Below are positions 32,696 to 42,008 of a DNA stretch of 64,000 bases, piece by piece. The notes beneath the pieces are model-generated. The model saw only the letters and a list, made by a program, of their open reading frames with translations, did not search any database and had not been told where the DNA came from. The number at the start of each line of letters is the position of its first letter. The stretch's first letter is position 1. Source of the DNA: Pseudomonas sp. DTU12.3 (lineage in GTDB: Bacteria; Pseudomonadota; Gammaproteobacteria; Pseudomonadales; Pseudomonadaceae); contig NZ_CP027218.1 in NCBI RefSeq assembly GCF_004124275.1, positions 5,713,001 to 5,777,000 on the forward strand, written 5' to 3'. The position numbers and the translations under genes were made by a program.

Positions 32696-34093
32696 CTAGG
32701 CTTCGCAAGCAGCCTCGGCCGGGTTGTTCACCAGGCGTTCGAGGGTGTCGCGATCCACTAATTCTTTGTCCAGTTTGATGTAAACAGCCGCTTCGTCAGC
32801 AACTATCACTGCATCGGTTACCCCTACAAGGGCCTTGAGGCGCTCGACCAGACCCGCTTCGCGGATCGCCTCGGGCGACAACGGCAAGCGCAGGCTCGTC
32901 ACGTAGGGAGGTTCACGCATGGTAACAGCAAAGGCCAGCCAGATGGCAGCCAGACCCGCGCATCCAAGGAACACAACCGACAGACCGCCATGCTGAAACA
33001 ACCAGCCGCCGAGTATCCCGCCGAGTGCCGAACCGAGGAACTGACTGGTGGAATACACGCCCATGGCCGTGCCCTTGCCACCCGCCGGTGAAACCTTGCT
33101 GATCAGCGACGGCAATGAAGCCTCCAGCAGATTGAACGCGGTGAAAAACACCACCGTGCCGATCACCAGAGCCCGCAGGCTGTCGCCGAACTGCCAGAAG
33201 AATAGCTCAGTCAGCATCAGCGTCAGGACGGCGCCGAGCAAAACTCGTTTCATTTTGCGTTTCTTCTCGCCATAGATGATGAACGGGATCATGGCGAAGA
33301 ACGAAATCAGCAACGCGGTGAGGTAGACCCACCAGTGCTGCTCCTTGGGCAAACCGGCTTTTTCCACCAGCGCCAGAGGCAGTGCGACGAAGCTCGACAT
33401 CAACATGGCATGTAACACAAAGATGCCCAGATCGAGTCGCAGCAGGTCTGGATGCTTGAGCGTCGGCATCAACGCCTGACGCGCCACACCGGACTCGCGA
33501 TGCGTCAGCGGCCCGGTGGATTTCGGCACCATGAACATCACGATCACGATCCCCACCAATGCCATACCACCGGTGGCGAGGAACAACCCCGACAGACCGA
33601 ACGCGCGGGTCAGCAATGGCCCGACGACCATGGCCACGGCGAACGACAGACCAATTGTCATGCCGATCATCGCCATGGCTTTGGTGCGGTGTTGTTCGCG
33701 GGTAAGGTCGGAAAGCAAGGCCATGACCGCAGCAGAAATGGCGCCGGCACCTTGCAGGATTCGTCCGGCAATCACGCCCCAGATCGAATCGGCTTGCGAC
33801 GCGAGGACGCTACCGAGGGCGAAGACGATCAGCCCGAGGTAAATCACCGGGCGACGGCCGATGCGGTCAGAAATGATCCCGAACGGAATCTGGAAAATTG
33901 CCTGGGTCAGGCCGTAGGCGCCGATGGCCAAACCGATCAGGGCCGGGGTCGCACCCGCCAGATCCATGCCGTAGGTCGCCAGTACCGGCAACACCATGAA
34001 CATGCCAAGCATACGGAAGGCGAACACCAGGGCCAGACCGCTCGCCGCGCGGGTCTCGCTGCCACTCATGCGTTCGCTGTGGGGATCGTGCAT
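32696..34093 (-). CDS. MFS transporter with C-terminal ferredoxin-like domain (YajR-like)
   Basis: The 465-residue protein has 12 transmembrane helices, with the MFS signature GIISDRIGRRPVIYLG between helices 2 and 3. About 70 residues after the last helix (LSPEAIREAGLVERLKALVGVTDAVIVADEAAVYIKLD) look like the small YAM domain of E. coli YajR, unusual for MFS proteins. It is likely a proton-driven exporter; the substrate is unknown. It is encoded between uvrA and ssb, as in other Pseudomonas. Confidence 0.9.
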   Translation of the reverse strand: MHDPHSERMSGSETRAASGLALVFAFRMLGMFMVLPVLATYGMDLAGATPALIGLAIGAYGLTQAIFQIPFGIISDRIGRRPVIYLGLIVFALGSVLASQADSIWGVIAGRILQGAGAISAAVMALLSDLTREQHRTKAMAMIGMTIGLSFAVAMVVGPLLTRAFGLSGLFLATGGMALVGIVIVMFMVPKSTGPLTHRESGVARQALMPTLKHPDLLRLDLGIFVLHAMLMSSFVALPLALVEKAGLPKEQHWWVYLTALLISFFAMIPFIIYGEKKRKMKRVLLGAVLTLMLTELFFWQFGDSLRALVIGTVVFFTAFNLLEASLPSLISKVSPAGGKGTAMGVYSTSQFLGSALGGILGGWLFQHGGLSVVFLGCAGLAAIWLAFAVTMREPPYVTSLRLPLSPEAIREAGLVERLKALVGVTDAVIVADEAAVYIKLDKELVDRDTLERLVNNPAEAACEA

Positions 34094-34244
34094 GGAAAAA
34101 CCTCGTGTGAACCGGCGGCGATTCTACCAGTCCCATCGAAAGACGGGGTAGATCGCGACGCTTTGACGCGTATAGATGAAACTCTCTTCATCCAGGGTAA
34201 AAAACCCTTCGTTTGATAGTGTGCATCCATCCAGTATTTGGCCG

Positions 34245-34250
34245 TATACT
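34245..34250 (+). promoter_or_regulatory. Candidate -10 element for uvrA
   Basis: TATACT is a strong -10 hexamer 34 bp before the TTG start; no good -35 is seen at 16-18 bp. No LexA box (CTGT-N8-ACAG) was recognised between the MFS gene and uvrA. Confidence 0.35.
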
Positions 34251-34284
34251 CCTACGTTTTCGACGCCCGCCGAGCGAGGCCACT

Positions 34285-37119
34285 TTGGACAAGATCCTGA
34301 TACGTGGGGCCCGTACCCACAACTTGAAGAACATCGACCTGACCCTGCCACGGGACAAGCTGATCGTCATCACCGGCCTGTCCGGATCCGGCAAGTCGTC
34401 CCTGGCCTTCGACACACTGTACGCCGAAGGTCAGCGCCGCTATGTCGAATCGCTGTCGGCCTACGCCCGCCAGTTCCTGTCGATGATGGAAAAACCCGAC
34501 GTCGACACCATCGAAGGCCTGTCGCCGGCGATCTCCATCGAACAGAAGTCGACCTCGCACAACCCGCGCTCCACGGTCGGCACCATCACCGAAATCTACG
34601 ACTACCTGCGCCTGCTCTATGCACGCGTTGGTACGCCGCGCTGCCCGGATCACGATATTCCGCTGGAAGCGCAAACGGTCAGTCAGATGGTTGACCTGGT
34701 GCTGGCGCAACCGGAAGGCAGCAAGCTGATGTTGCTGGCACCAGTGATCCGCGAGCGTAAAGGTGAACACCTGTCGGTCTTCGAAGAGCTGCGCGCACAA
34801 GGTTTCGTCCGCGCACGGGTCAACGGCCGGATCTGCGAACTCGACGAACTGCCGAAACTGGATAAGCAAAAGAAGCATTCGATCGATGTGATCGTCGACC
34901 GCTTCAAGGTGCGCGCCGACCTGCAGCAGCGTCTGGCCGAGTCTTTCGAGACCGCGCTGAAACTGGCGGACGGCATCGCCCTGGTCGCACCGATGGACGA
35001 TGAGCCGGGCGAGGAGATGATCTTCTCCGCGCGCTTCGCCTGCCCGATCTGTGGCCACGCGATCAGCGAACTCGAACCCAAGCTATTTTCCTTCAACAAC
35101 CCGGCCGGCGCCTGCCCGACGTGCGATGGCCTGGGGGTGAAGCAGTTCTTCGACATCAAGCGACTGGTCAACGGCGAGCTGACGCTGGCCGAAGGCGCGA
35201 TTCGCGGCTGGGACCGGCGCAACGTCTATTACTTCCAGATGCTGGGGTCACTGGCTTCGCATTATGGTTTTAGCCTGGAAGTGCCGTTCAACGATCTGCC
35301 GGCCGATCAGCAGAAGTCCATCCTGCACGGCAGCGGCTCGCAGAACGTCGACTTTAAATACCTGAACGACCGTGGCGACATCGTCAAACGTTCGCACCCG
35401 TTCGAAGGCATCGTGCCAAACCTGGAGCGTCGCTACCGAGAGACCGAGTCGGCGAGCGTGCGCGAAGAACTGGCCAAGTTCCTCAGCACCCAGTCCTGCC
35501 CGGATTGCCGTGGTACCCGTTTGCGTCGTGAAGCGCGACATGTGTGGGTTGGCGAGAAGACACTGCCAGCAGTGACCAATCTGCCGATCGGTGACGCTTG
35601 CGAGTATTTCGGCCAGCTGAAGATGACCGGTCGACGCGGCGAAATCGCCGACAAGATCCTCAAGGAAATCCGCGAGCGTCTGCAGTTTCTGGTCAACGTC
35701 GGTCTCGACTACCTGTCGCTGGATCGTAGTGCTGACACGCTGTCCGGTGGCGAGGCGCAGCGGATTCGTCTGGCCAGTCAGATCGGCGCGGGTCTGGTCG
35801 GCGTTCTGTACATTCTCGATGAACCGTCGATTGGTTTGCACCAACGCGACAACGACCGGCTTCTCGGCACGCTCAAGCATCTGCGCGATATCGGCAACAC
35901 CGTGATTGTCGTCGAGCACGACGAAGATGCAATTCGCCTGGCCGATTACGTTGTGGATATCGGCCCGGGCGCAGGCGTGCATGGTGGGCAAATCGTTGCC
36001 GAAGGCACACCGGCAGAAGTCATGGCGCACCCGGATTCCCTGACCGGCAAATACCTGTCGGGCCGGGTGAAGATTGAAGTGCCGGCCAAACGCACGCCAC
36101 GCAACAAGAAGCTCAATCTGTCGCTGAAAGGCGCGCGCGGCAATAACCTGCGCAACGTCGATCTGGACATCCCGATTGGCCTGCTGACTTGCGTGACCGG
36201 CGTGTCCGGCTCAGGCAAATCGACGCTGATCAACAACACGCTGTTTCCGCTGAGCGCCACAGCACTCAACGGCGCAACCACTCTGGAAGCGGCAGCGCAC
36301 GACAGCATCAAAGGCCTTGAGCATCTGGACAAAGTCGTCGACATCGACCAGAGCCCGATCGGTCGTACACCGCGCTCCAACCCGGCAACTTATACCGGTT
36401 TGTTTACACCGATCCGCGAGCTGTTCGCTGGCGTGCCCGAGTCGCGCTCCCGTGGTTATGGCCCGGGGCGTTTCTCGTTCAACGTCAAGGGCGGTCGCTG
36501 CGAAGCGTGCCAGGGCGATGGCCTGATCAAGGTGGAAATGCACTTCCTGCCAGACATCTACGTGCCGTGCGACGTGTGCAAGAGCAAGCGCTACAACCGC
36601 GAAACCCTCGAGATCAAATACAAGGGCAAGAACATCCACGAAACCCTCGAGATGACCATCGAGGAAGCCCGGGTGTTCTTCGACGCGGTGCCGGCACTGG
36701 CGCGCAAACTGCAGACCTTGATGGATGTTGGCCTGTCGTACATCAAGCTCGGTCAGTCGGCGACCACGTTGTCGGGTGGTGAGGCACAGCGGGTCAAGCT
36801 GTCTCGCGAGCTGTCCAAGCGTGACACAGGCAAGACCCTGTACATCCTCGATGAGCCGACCACCGGTTTGCACTTCGCGGATATCCAGCAGTTGCTCGAC
36901 GTACTGCATCGGCTGCGCGACCACGGCAATACGGTGGTGGTGATCGAGCACAACCTCGACGTGATCAAGACGGCCGACTGGCTGGTCGACCTCGGGCCGG
37001 AGGGTGGTTCCAAGGGTGGTCAGATCATTGCCACCGGTACGCCGGAAGAAGTGGCCGAGATGAAGCAATCTCACACCGGCCACTACCTCAAGCCACTGCT
37101 GATCCGTGATCGGGCTTAA
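34285..37119 (+). CDS. uvrA: Excinuclease ABC subunit A
   Basis: UvrA recognises damaged DNA in nucleotide excision repair. The 944-residue protein has two ABC ATPase modules. Walker A GLSGSGKSS is near residue 31 and VSGSGKST near 645. The signature LSGGEAQRIRLAS and the second LSGGEAQRVKLS are both present. Zinc modules include CPICGH...CPTC near 253-280 and CEACQGDG...CDVCKSKRYNRETL near 740-765. I place the start at the TTG (34285) behind GAGG, giving the family N-terminus (M)DKILIRGARTHNLKNI; the longer ATG-type frame adds unrelated residues. Confidence 0.97.
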   Translation: MDKILIRGARTHNLKNIDLTLPRDKLIVITGLSGSGKSSLAFDTLYAEGQRRYVESLSAYARQFLSMMEKPDVDTIEGLSPAISIEQKSTSHNPRSTVGTITEIYDYLRLLYARVGTPRCPDHDIPLEAQTVSQMVDLVLAQPEGSKLMLLAPVIRERKGEHLSVFEELRAQGFVRARVNGRICELDELPKLDKQKKHSIDVIVDRFKVRADLQQRLAESFETALKLADGIALVAPMDDEPGEEMIFSARFACPICGHAISELEPKLFSFNNPAGACPTCDGLGVKQFFDIKRLVNGELTLAEGAIRGWDRRNVYYFQMLGSLASHYGFSLEVPFNDLPADQQKSILHGSGSQNVDFKYLNDRGDIVKRSHPFEGIVPNLERRYRETESASVREELAKFLSTQSCPDCRGTRLRREARHVWVGEKTLPAVTNLPIGDACEYFGQLKMTGRRGEIADKILKEIRERLQFLVNVGLDYLSLDRSADTLSGGEAQRIRLASQIGAGLVGVLYILDEPSIGLHQRDNDRLLGTLKHLRDIGNTVIVVEHDEDAIRLADYVVDIGPGAGVHGGQIVAEGTPAEVMAHPDSLTGKYLSGRVKIEVPAKRTPRNKKLNLSLKGARGNNLRNVDLDIPIGLLTCVTGVSGSGKSTLINNTLFPLSATALNGATTLEAAAHDSIKGLEHLDKVVDIDQSPIGRTPRSNPATYTGLFTPIRELFAGVPESRSRGYGPGRFSFNVKGGRCEACQGDGLIKVEMHFLPDIYVPCDVCKSKRYNRETLEIKYKGKNIHETLEMTIEEARVFFDAVPALARKLQTLMDVGLSYIKLGQSATTLSGGEAQRVKLSRELSKRDTGKTLYILDEPTTGLHFADIQQLLDVLHRLRDHGNTVVVIEHNLDVIKTADWLVDLGPEGGSKGGQIIATGTPEEVAEMKQSHTGHYLKPLLIRDRA

Positions 37120-37131
37120 ACGCCGAGCATG

Positions 37132-37171
37132 AAAAAGCCCCTTTCACTTCAACAGTGACAGGGGCTTTTTT
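37132..37171. terminator. Bidirectional terminator between uvrA and bfr
   Basis: AAAAAGCCCCT(TTCACT) pairs with (AGTGA)CAGGGGCTTTTTT. It lies between convergent genes and has U-runs for both. Confidence 0.92.
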
Positions 37172-37184
37172 GTATCTGCTGCAA

Positions 37185-37652
37185 TCAGGACGTGTGGGAT
37201 TGCAGGTAGTTCTCGAGACCGATCAGCTTGATCAGTCCCAACTGCTTTTCCAGCCAGTAGGTGTGATCTTCTTCGGTATCATTGAGCTGAACCCGCAGGA
37301 TCTCGCGGCTGACGTAGTCTTTGTGCTGCTCGCACAACTCAATGCCTTTGCACAGCGCGGCGCGAACTTTGTACTCGAGGCGCAGATCTGCTTCGAGCAT
37401 CTCCGGCACCGTGGTGCCGACGTCGAGGTCATCCGGACGCATGCGTGGCGTGCCTTCAAGCATCAGAATCCGGCGCATCAACGCATCAGCGTGACCTGCT
37501 TCTTCTTCCATCTCGTGGTTGATTCGCTCGTAGAGCTTGGTGAACCCCCAGTCCTCATACATCCGCGAATGAACGAAATATTGGTCACGCGCGGCCAGTT
37601 CGCCGGTCAGCAACGTGTTGAGGTAATCGATAACGTCTGGGTGGCCTTGCAT
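37185..37652 (-). CDS. bfr: Bacterioferritin-like ferritin lacking the heme methionine
   Basis: The 155-residue four-helix protein stores iron in a 24-mer. Ferroxidase ligands are visible at Glu18, Glu51 and His54, and YVSREILRVQLNDTEEDH supplies the later Glu and His. Position 52, where heme-binding bacterioferritins have the axial Met, is Ala here (E-A-G-H at 51-54). That fits the heme-free FtnA/BfrA type of P. aeruginosa. I choose the ATG at 37652 (MQGHPDVIDYLN), the family start. It lies downstream of katA in the same direction, as in PAO1, where this ferritin supports KatA activity. Confidence 0.93.
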   Translation of the reverse strand: MQGHPDVIDYLNTLLTGELAARDQYFVHSRMYEDWGFTKLYERINHEMEEEAGHADALMRRILMLEGTPRMRPDDLDVGTTVPEMLEADLRLEYKVRAALCKGIELCEQHKDYVSREILRVQLNDTEEDHTYWLEKQLGLIKLIGLENYLQSHTS

Positions 37653-37765
37653 CGCCCTACATCTCCCTACTTGAAAGTCTGTAGTTTGAACCAACCTGAC
37701 TGGAAGGTCACCCGCTACGCGCAATAAAAGCGAAGATATTCCTAGAAAAGCAGCCTAAATAACGC

Positions 37766-37790
37766 AAAAACCGCCCAAATGAGGGCGGTT
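37766..37790 (-). terminator. Terminator of katA
   Basis: AACCGCCC and GGGCGGTT pair around AAATGA, followed on the minus strand by a U-run (A-run at 37766-37770). It separates katA from bfr. Confidence 0.88.
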
Positions 37791-37801
37791 CTGCTTCTCG
37801 T

Positions 37802-39256
37802 TTAGACTTCGTTAAGCTGTACGTTGAGCAGCTTTGCGATTGCTTCTCCATACGCCACATCGGCTTTGTAGAAATGCTGCAATTGGCGGTCGACTACATC
37901 ACTGGAAACACCTGCCATTGCACCGGCGATGTTGCTCACCAGCAAAGCTTTCTGTTCGTCGCTCATCAACCGAAACAGCGCACCGGCGTGGCTGTAGTAA
38001 TCGGTGTCTTCGCGGTGATCGTAGCGATCGGCCGCACCGCTTAGAGCCAGCGCAGGCTCAGCGTAGTTCGGAGCTTGTTTCGGCGTCTCAATGTAGCTGT
38101 TCGGCTCGTAGTTCGGTGCTGCGCCGCCATTACTGCCGAATGCCATTGAACCATCACGCTGGTAAGTGTTTACCGGGCTACGTGGCGCGTTCACCAGCAA
38201 TTGCTGGTGATTGGTGCCGACGCGGTAGCGATGGGCGTCAGCGTAAGCGAATACGCGACCTTGCAGCATGCGGTCTGGCGACAGACCTACACCTGGCACC
38301 ATGTTGCTCGGGCCAAACGCTGCCTGCTCGACTTCAGCGAAGTAGTTCTGCGGGTTGCGGTTCAGTTCCAGTTCGCCGACTTCGATCAACGGGAATTCTT
38401 GCTGCGACCAGGTTTTGGTTACGTCGAAAGGGTTCTCGTAGTGTGCCGCCGCTTGAGCCTCGGTCATGATCTGGATGCACACGCGCCATTTCGGGAAATC
38501 ACCGCGCTCGATCGCTTCAAACAGGTCACGTTGGGCGTAATCCGGATCGGTGCCAGCAATACGAGCAGCATCCGCTGGTGCGAGGTTCTTGATGCCCTGT
38601 TTGGTCTTGTAGTGCCACTTCACCCAGTGACGCTCGCCTTGAGCGCTGATCAGGCTGTAAGTGTGGCTGCCGAAGCCGTGCATGTGACGGTAGCCGTCAG
38701 GAATGCCACGATCGGAGAAGAGGATGGTCACCTGATGCAGCGCTTCAGGTGAATGTGACCAGAAGTCCCACATCATCTGCGCGCTTTTCAGGTTGCTTTG
38801 CGGTAGCCGCTTTTGCGTGTGGATGAAATCAGGGAATTTCAGCGGATCACGAATGAAGAAGACCGGCGTGTTGTTGCCAACAATGTCCCAGTTACCTTCC
38901 TCGGTGTAGAACTTGAGGGCAAAACCGCGAGGGTCGCGCTCGGTATCGGCCGAACCACGCTCGCCACCCACGGTGGAAAAGCGCAGGAACGTCGGGGTTT
39001 GCTTGCCAACTGATTCGAACAGCTTGGCGCTGGTGTAATTGGTGATATCACGAGTGACGGTAAACGTGCCGTAAGCCCCCGAGCCTTTGGCGTGTACGCG
39101 ACGCTCTGGAATATTTTCACGGTTGAAGTGTGCGAGCTTCTCGAGCAGATGGAAATCGTCGAGAAGCAACGGGCCACGCGGGCCGGCGGAGCGAGAATTC
39201 TGATTATCAGCGACAGGTGCGCCACTGGCGGTCGTAAGCGTTTTGATCTGGCTCAT
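37802..39256 (-). CDS. katA: Monofunctional catalase KatA
   Basis: KatA breaks down hydrogen peroxide and uses heme b. The 484-residue protein has the distal-side segment ERRVHAKGSGAYGTF with catalytic His55, the Asn region WDIVGNNTPVFFIRD, and the heme-ligand Tyr in RVFAYADAHRYRVG near residue 338. Length and sequence fit small-subunit clade 3 catalases such as P. aeruginosa KatA. It is monocistronic, with its own promoter and terminator. Confidence 0.96.
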   Translation of the reverse strand: MSQIKTLTTASGAPVADNQNSRSAGPRGPLLLDDFHLLEKLAHFNRENIPERRVHAKGSGAYGTFTVTRDITNYTSAKLFESVGKQTPTFLRFSTVGGERGSADTERDPRGFALKFYTEEGNWDIVGNNTPVFFIRDPLKFPDFIHTQKRLPQSNLKSAQMMWDFWSHSPEALHQVTILFSDRGIPDGYRHMHGFGSHTYSLISAQGERHWVKWHYKTKQGIKNLAPADAARIAGTDPDYAQRDLFEAIERGDFPKWRVCIQIMTEAQAAAHYENPFDVTKTWSQQEFPLIEVGELELNRNPQNYFAEVEQAAFGPSNMVPGVGLSPDRMLQGRVFAYADAHRYRVGTNHQQLLVNAPRSPVNTYQRDGSMAFGSNGGAAPNYEPNSYIETPKQAPNYAEPALALSGAADRYDHREDTDYYSHAGALFRLMSDEQKALLVSNIAGAMAGVSSDVVDRQLQHFYKADVAYGEAIAKLLNVQLNEV

Positions 39257-39310
39257 ACGGTCTTCTTCCTCTATCAGTCCTGGAACTGCCGGCTAATCGG
39301 CTTGGTGGGA

Positions 39311-39376
39311 AGTATTGATCATCAATGTGACAGCCACAAATTCATTAACTTGTGCGTATCGATAGAAAATTACTAA
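39311..39376 (-). promoter_or_regulatory. Candidate katA promoter with possible OxyR half-site
   Basis: On the minus strand, TTGTGG (39334-39339) and AATACT (39311-39316) are 17 bp apart, giving a start near 39304. Upstream, ATAG-N7-CTAA (39362-39376) resembles half of an OxyR site and would be centred near -65. The second OxyR half-site is not convincing, so OxyR binding is only suggested. Confidence 0.4.
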
Positions 39377-39451
39377 TTATGTTTCCCAGCACATAGTGAC
39401 AACAGAACAGGGTCAGAAGCTTGTACAAACAGCGCATTTTCTTGCAGACAC

Positions 39452-39476
39452 AAAAAACCGGGCACTAGGCCCGGTT
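39452..39476 (-). terminator. Terminator of the alpha operon (after rplQ)
   Basis: AACCGGGC and GCCCGGTT pair around ACTAG, with an A-run at 39452-39457 that reads as a U-run on the minus strand. Confidence 0.92.
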
Positions 39477-39496
39477 CTTTGTTTCAGACTGACGTC

Positions 39497-39883
39497 TTAC
39501 TCGGCGGATACAGCTTCGCCAGCAGTAGCACGATCAACCAACTCGACGTACGCCATAGGCGCGTTGTCGCCAGTGCGGAAACCGCACTTGAGGATGCGCA
39601 GGTAGCCACCCTCACGGGTAGCGTAACGCTTGCCCAGGTCGTTGAAGAGCTTACCAACGATGGCTTTCGAACGAGTACGGTCGAATGCCAGACGGCGGTT
39701 AGCCAGGCTGTCTGTCTTGGCCAGAGTGATCAGCGGCTCAGCAACGCGACGCAGTTCTTTGGCTTTTGGCAGAGTAGTTTTGATCAGCTCGTGCTCGAAC
39801 AGCGACACCGCCATGTTTTGAAACATGGCCTTGCGGTGCGAGCTGGTGCGGCTCAGGTGACGACCACTTTTACGATGACGCAT
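39497..39883 (-). CDS. rplQ: 50S ribosomal protein L17
   Basis: L17 lies near the exit tunnel of the large subunit. The 128-residue protein begins MRHRKSGRHLSRTSSHRKAM, the family hallmark, and ends in an Ala/Glu-rich tail. It is the last gene of the rpsM-rpsK-rpsD-rpoA-rplQ operon, 42 bp after rpoA, and is followed by a terminator. Confidence 0.97.
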   Translation of the reverse strand: MRHRKSGRHLSRTSSHRKAMFQNMAVSLFEHELIKTTLPKAKELRRVAEPLITLAKTDSLANRRLAFDRTRSKAIVGKLFNDLGKRYATREGGYLRILKCGFRTGDNAPMAYVELVDRATAGEAVSAE

Positions 39884-39925
39884 GGTTCATTCCTTACCAA
39901 ACACTACGTTCGGTGATTACGACGA

Positions 39926-40927
39926 TCAGGCAGTCGCCTTGTCGTCCTTCTTAAGACTTGCAGGCGGCCAGTTGTCGAGGCGCATGCCGAGGGACAGACC
40001 GCGGGAGGCCAGAACGTCCTTGATTTCAGTCAAGGATTTCTTGCCCAGGTTCGGAGTCTTCAACAGCTCCACTTCGGTGCGCTGAATCAGGTCACCGATG
40101 TAGTAGATGTTTTCCGCCTTAAGGCAGTTAGCCGAACGTACAGTCAGTTCCAGATCGTCAACCGGGCGAAGCAGGATCGGATCGATCTCGTCTTCCTGCT
40201 CGACAACCACTGGCTCACTGTCACCTTTGAGGTCGACGAACGCAGCCAACTGCTGTTGCAGAATGGTTGCAGCGCGGCGAATAGCCTCTTCAGGATCCAG
40301 AGTACCGTTGGTTTCCAGATCAATAACCAGCTTGTCCAGGTTGGTACGCTGCTCGACACGGGCGTTTTCCACCACGTATGCGATACGGCGAACCGGGCTG
40401 AACGAAGAGTCAAGCTGCAAGCGACCGATGCTGCGGCTTTCGTCTTCATCGCTCTGACGCGAGTCTGCTGGTTCATAACCACGACCACGAGCTACGGTGA
40501 GCTTCATGTTCAGGGCGCCGTTAGACGCCAGGTTAGCGATTACGTGATCGGGATTAACGATCTCGACATCATGATCCAGCTGAATATCGGCAGCGGTAAC
40601 CACCCCCGAACCCTTCTTCGACAAGGTCAGCGTAACTTCGTCACGACCGTGCAGCTTGATGGCCAGACCTTTAAGGTTCAACAGGATTTCAATTACGTCT
40701 TCCTGTACACCTTCGATGGCGCTGTACTCGTGGAGCACACCGTCAATCTCGGCCTCGACTACTGCGCAGCCGGGCATTGAGGACAACAGGATGCGTCGCA
40801 GCGCGTTGCCCAGGGTGTGGCCAAAACCACGCTCGAGAGGCTCGAGAGTGATCTTGGCGCGGGTTGGACTGACAACCTGCACATCAATATGGCGGGGTGT
40901 CAGGAACTCATTTACCGAAATCTGCAT
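39926..40927 (-). CDS. rpoA: RNA polymerase alpha subunit
   Basis: The alpha subunit assembles RNA polymerase and contacts UP elements and activators. The 333-residue protein has an N-terminal dimerisation domain (about 1-230), including FGHTLGNALRRILLSSMPG. An acidic linker follows (DEIDPILLRPVDDLE). The C-terminal domain (about 250-325) contains VRSANCLKAENIYYIGDLIQRTE and NLGKKSLTEIKDVL. It sits between rpsD and rplQ, the conserved alpha-operon place. Confidence 0.98.
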   Translation of the reverse strand: MQISVNEFLTPRHIDVQVVSPTRAKITLEPLERGFGHTLGNALRRILLSSMPGCAVVEAEIDGVLHEYSAIEGVQEDVIEILLNLKGLAIKLHGRDEVTLTLSKKGSGVVTAADIQLDHDVEIVNPDHVIANLASNGALNMKLTVARGRGYEPADSRQSDEDESRSIGRLQLDSSFSPVRRIAYVVENARVEQRTNLDKLVIDLETNGTLDPEEAIRRAATILQQQLAAFVDLKGDSEPVVVEQEDEIDPILLRPVDDLELTVRSANCLKAENIYYIGDLIQRTEVELLKTPNLGKKSLTEIKDVLASRGLSLGMRLDNWPPASLKKDDKATA

Positions 40928-40949
40928 GGATGCACCTATTTTCTAGCCC

Positions 40950-41570
40950 TTACTTGGAGTAGAGCTCGACAATCAGGCTTTCGTTGATGTCGGCGGACAG
41001 ATCACTGCGAGCAGGAACGTTCTTGAAAACGCCCGACTTCTTCTCAGTGTCTACTTCTACCCATTCTACGCGGCCACGTTGGGCACACAGATCGAGAGCT
41101 TGGACAATGCGAAGTTGGTTTTTTGCTTTCTCGCGAACTGCAACCACGTCACCAGCACGAACCTGATACGACGGAACGTTTACGGTCTGGCCGTTAACGC
41201 TGATCGACTTGTGCGATACCAGTTGACGGGATTCGGCACGAGTCGAACCAAAGCCCATACGATATACAACGTTGTCCAGACGGCATTCGAGCAGTTGCAG
41301 CAGGTTTTCACCGGTTGCACCTTTCTTGCCAGCAGCTTCTTTGTAGTAGCCGCTGAACTGACGCTCGAGAACGCCGTAGATACGACGGACCTTCTGCTTT
41401 TCACGCAGTTGGGTGCCGTAGTCGGACTGGCGACCGCGGCGTTGGCCGTGGATACCAGGTGCTGCTTCAATGTTGCACTTCGATTCGATCGCGCGCACGC
41501 CGCTCTTCAGGAAGAGATCGGTGCCTTCGCGACGAGCGAGTTTGCATTTTGGACCAATGTAACGAGCCAT
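40950..41570 (-). CDS. rpsD: 30S ribosomal protein S4
   Basis: S4 starts 16S rRNA assembly and in enterobacteria represses the alpha operon. The 206-residue protein begins MARYIGPKCKLARREGTDL. It has the S4 RNA-binding domain (LDNVVYRMGFGSTRAESRQLVSHKSI) near residues 90-150. The zinc-type cysteine cluster of some S4 proteins is absent. Confidence 0.98.
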   Translation of the reverse strand: MARYIGPKCKLARREGTDLFLKSGVRAIESKCNIEAAPGIHGQRRGRQSDYGTQLREKQKVRRIYGVLERQFSGYYKEAAGKKGATGENLLQLLECRLDNVVYRMGFGSTRAESRQLVSHKSISVNGQTVNVPSYQVRAGDVVAVREKAKNQLRIVQALDLCAQRGRVEWVEVDTEKKSGVFKNVPARSDLSADINESLIVELYSK

Positions 41571-41588
41571 TCTTTACAATCTCCTGGA

Positions 41589-41978
41589 TTACACGCGGCG
41601 CTTCTTCGGCGGACGGCACCCGTTGTGCGGGATTGGCGTCACGTCGGTGATGCTGGCGATCTTGTAGCCACAGCCGTTCAAAGCGCGGACTGCGGATTCA
41701 CGACCTGGACCTGGACCTTTGACGTTGACGTCGAGGTTTTTCAGGCCATATTCCAGCGCAGCTTGACCAGCACGTTCAGCAGCTACTTGAGCAGCAAACG
41801 GGGTGGACTTGCGGGAACCGCGGAAACCCGAACCACCAGAGGTAGCCCAAGAAAGCGCGTTACCTTGACGGTCGGTGATGGTCACGATTGTGTTGTTAAA
41901 AGAAGCATGGATGTGGGCGATGCCATCAACCACTGTCTTTTTAACTTTTTTACGAGGACGAGCAGCAGGTTTTGCCAT
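41589..41978 (-). CDS. rpsK: 30S ribosomal protein S11
   Basis: The 129-residue platform protein has a basic lead (MAKPAARPRKKVKK), the core HIHASFNNTIVTITDRQGN, and the family C-terminus PIPHNGCRPPKKRRV. It is located between rpsM and rpsD in the alpha operon. Confidence 0.98.
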   Translation of the reverse strand: MAKPAARPRKKVKKTVVDGIAHIHASFNNTIVTITDRQGNALSWATSGGSGFRGSRKSTPFAAQVAAERAGQAALEYGLKNLDVNVKGPGPGRESAVRALNGCGYKIASITDVTPIPHNGCRPPKKRRV

Positions 41979-42008
41979 GATTAATTTCCTGTCGATTCGC
42001 GTGGGCGA

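Noticed and set aside
34094..34284. LexA (SOS) box upstream of uvrA.
   Set aside because: No CTGT-N8-ACAG-like sequence was found in this gap.
39340..39400. A complete OxyR site upstream of katA.
   Set aside because: Only one ATAG-N7-CTAA half is present; the second pair of half-sites could not be found at the required spacing.
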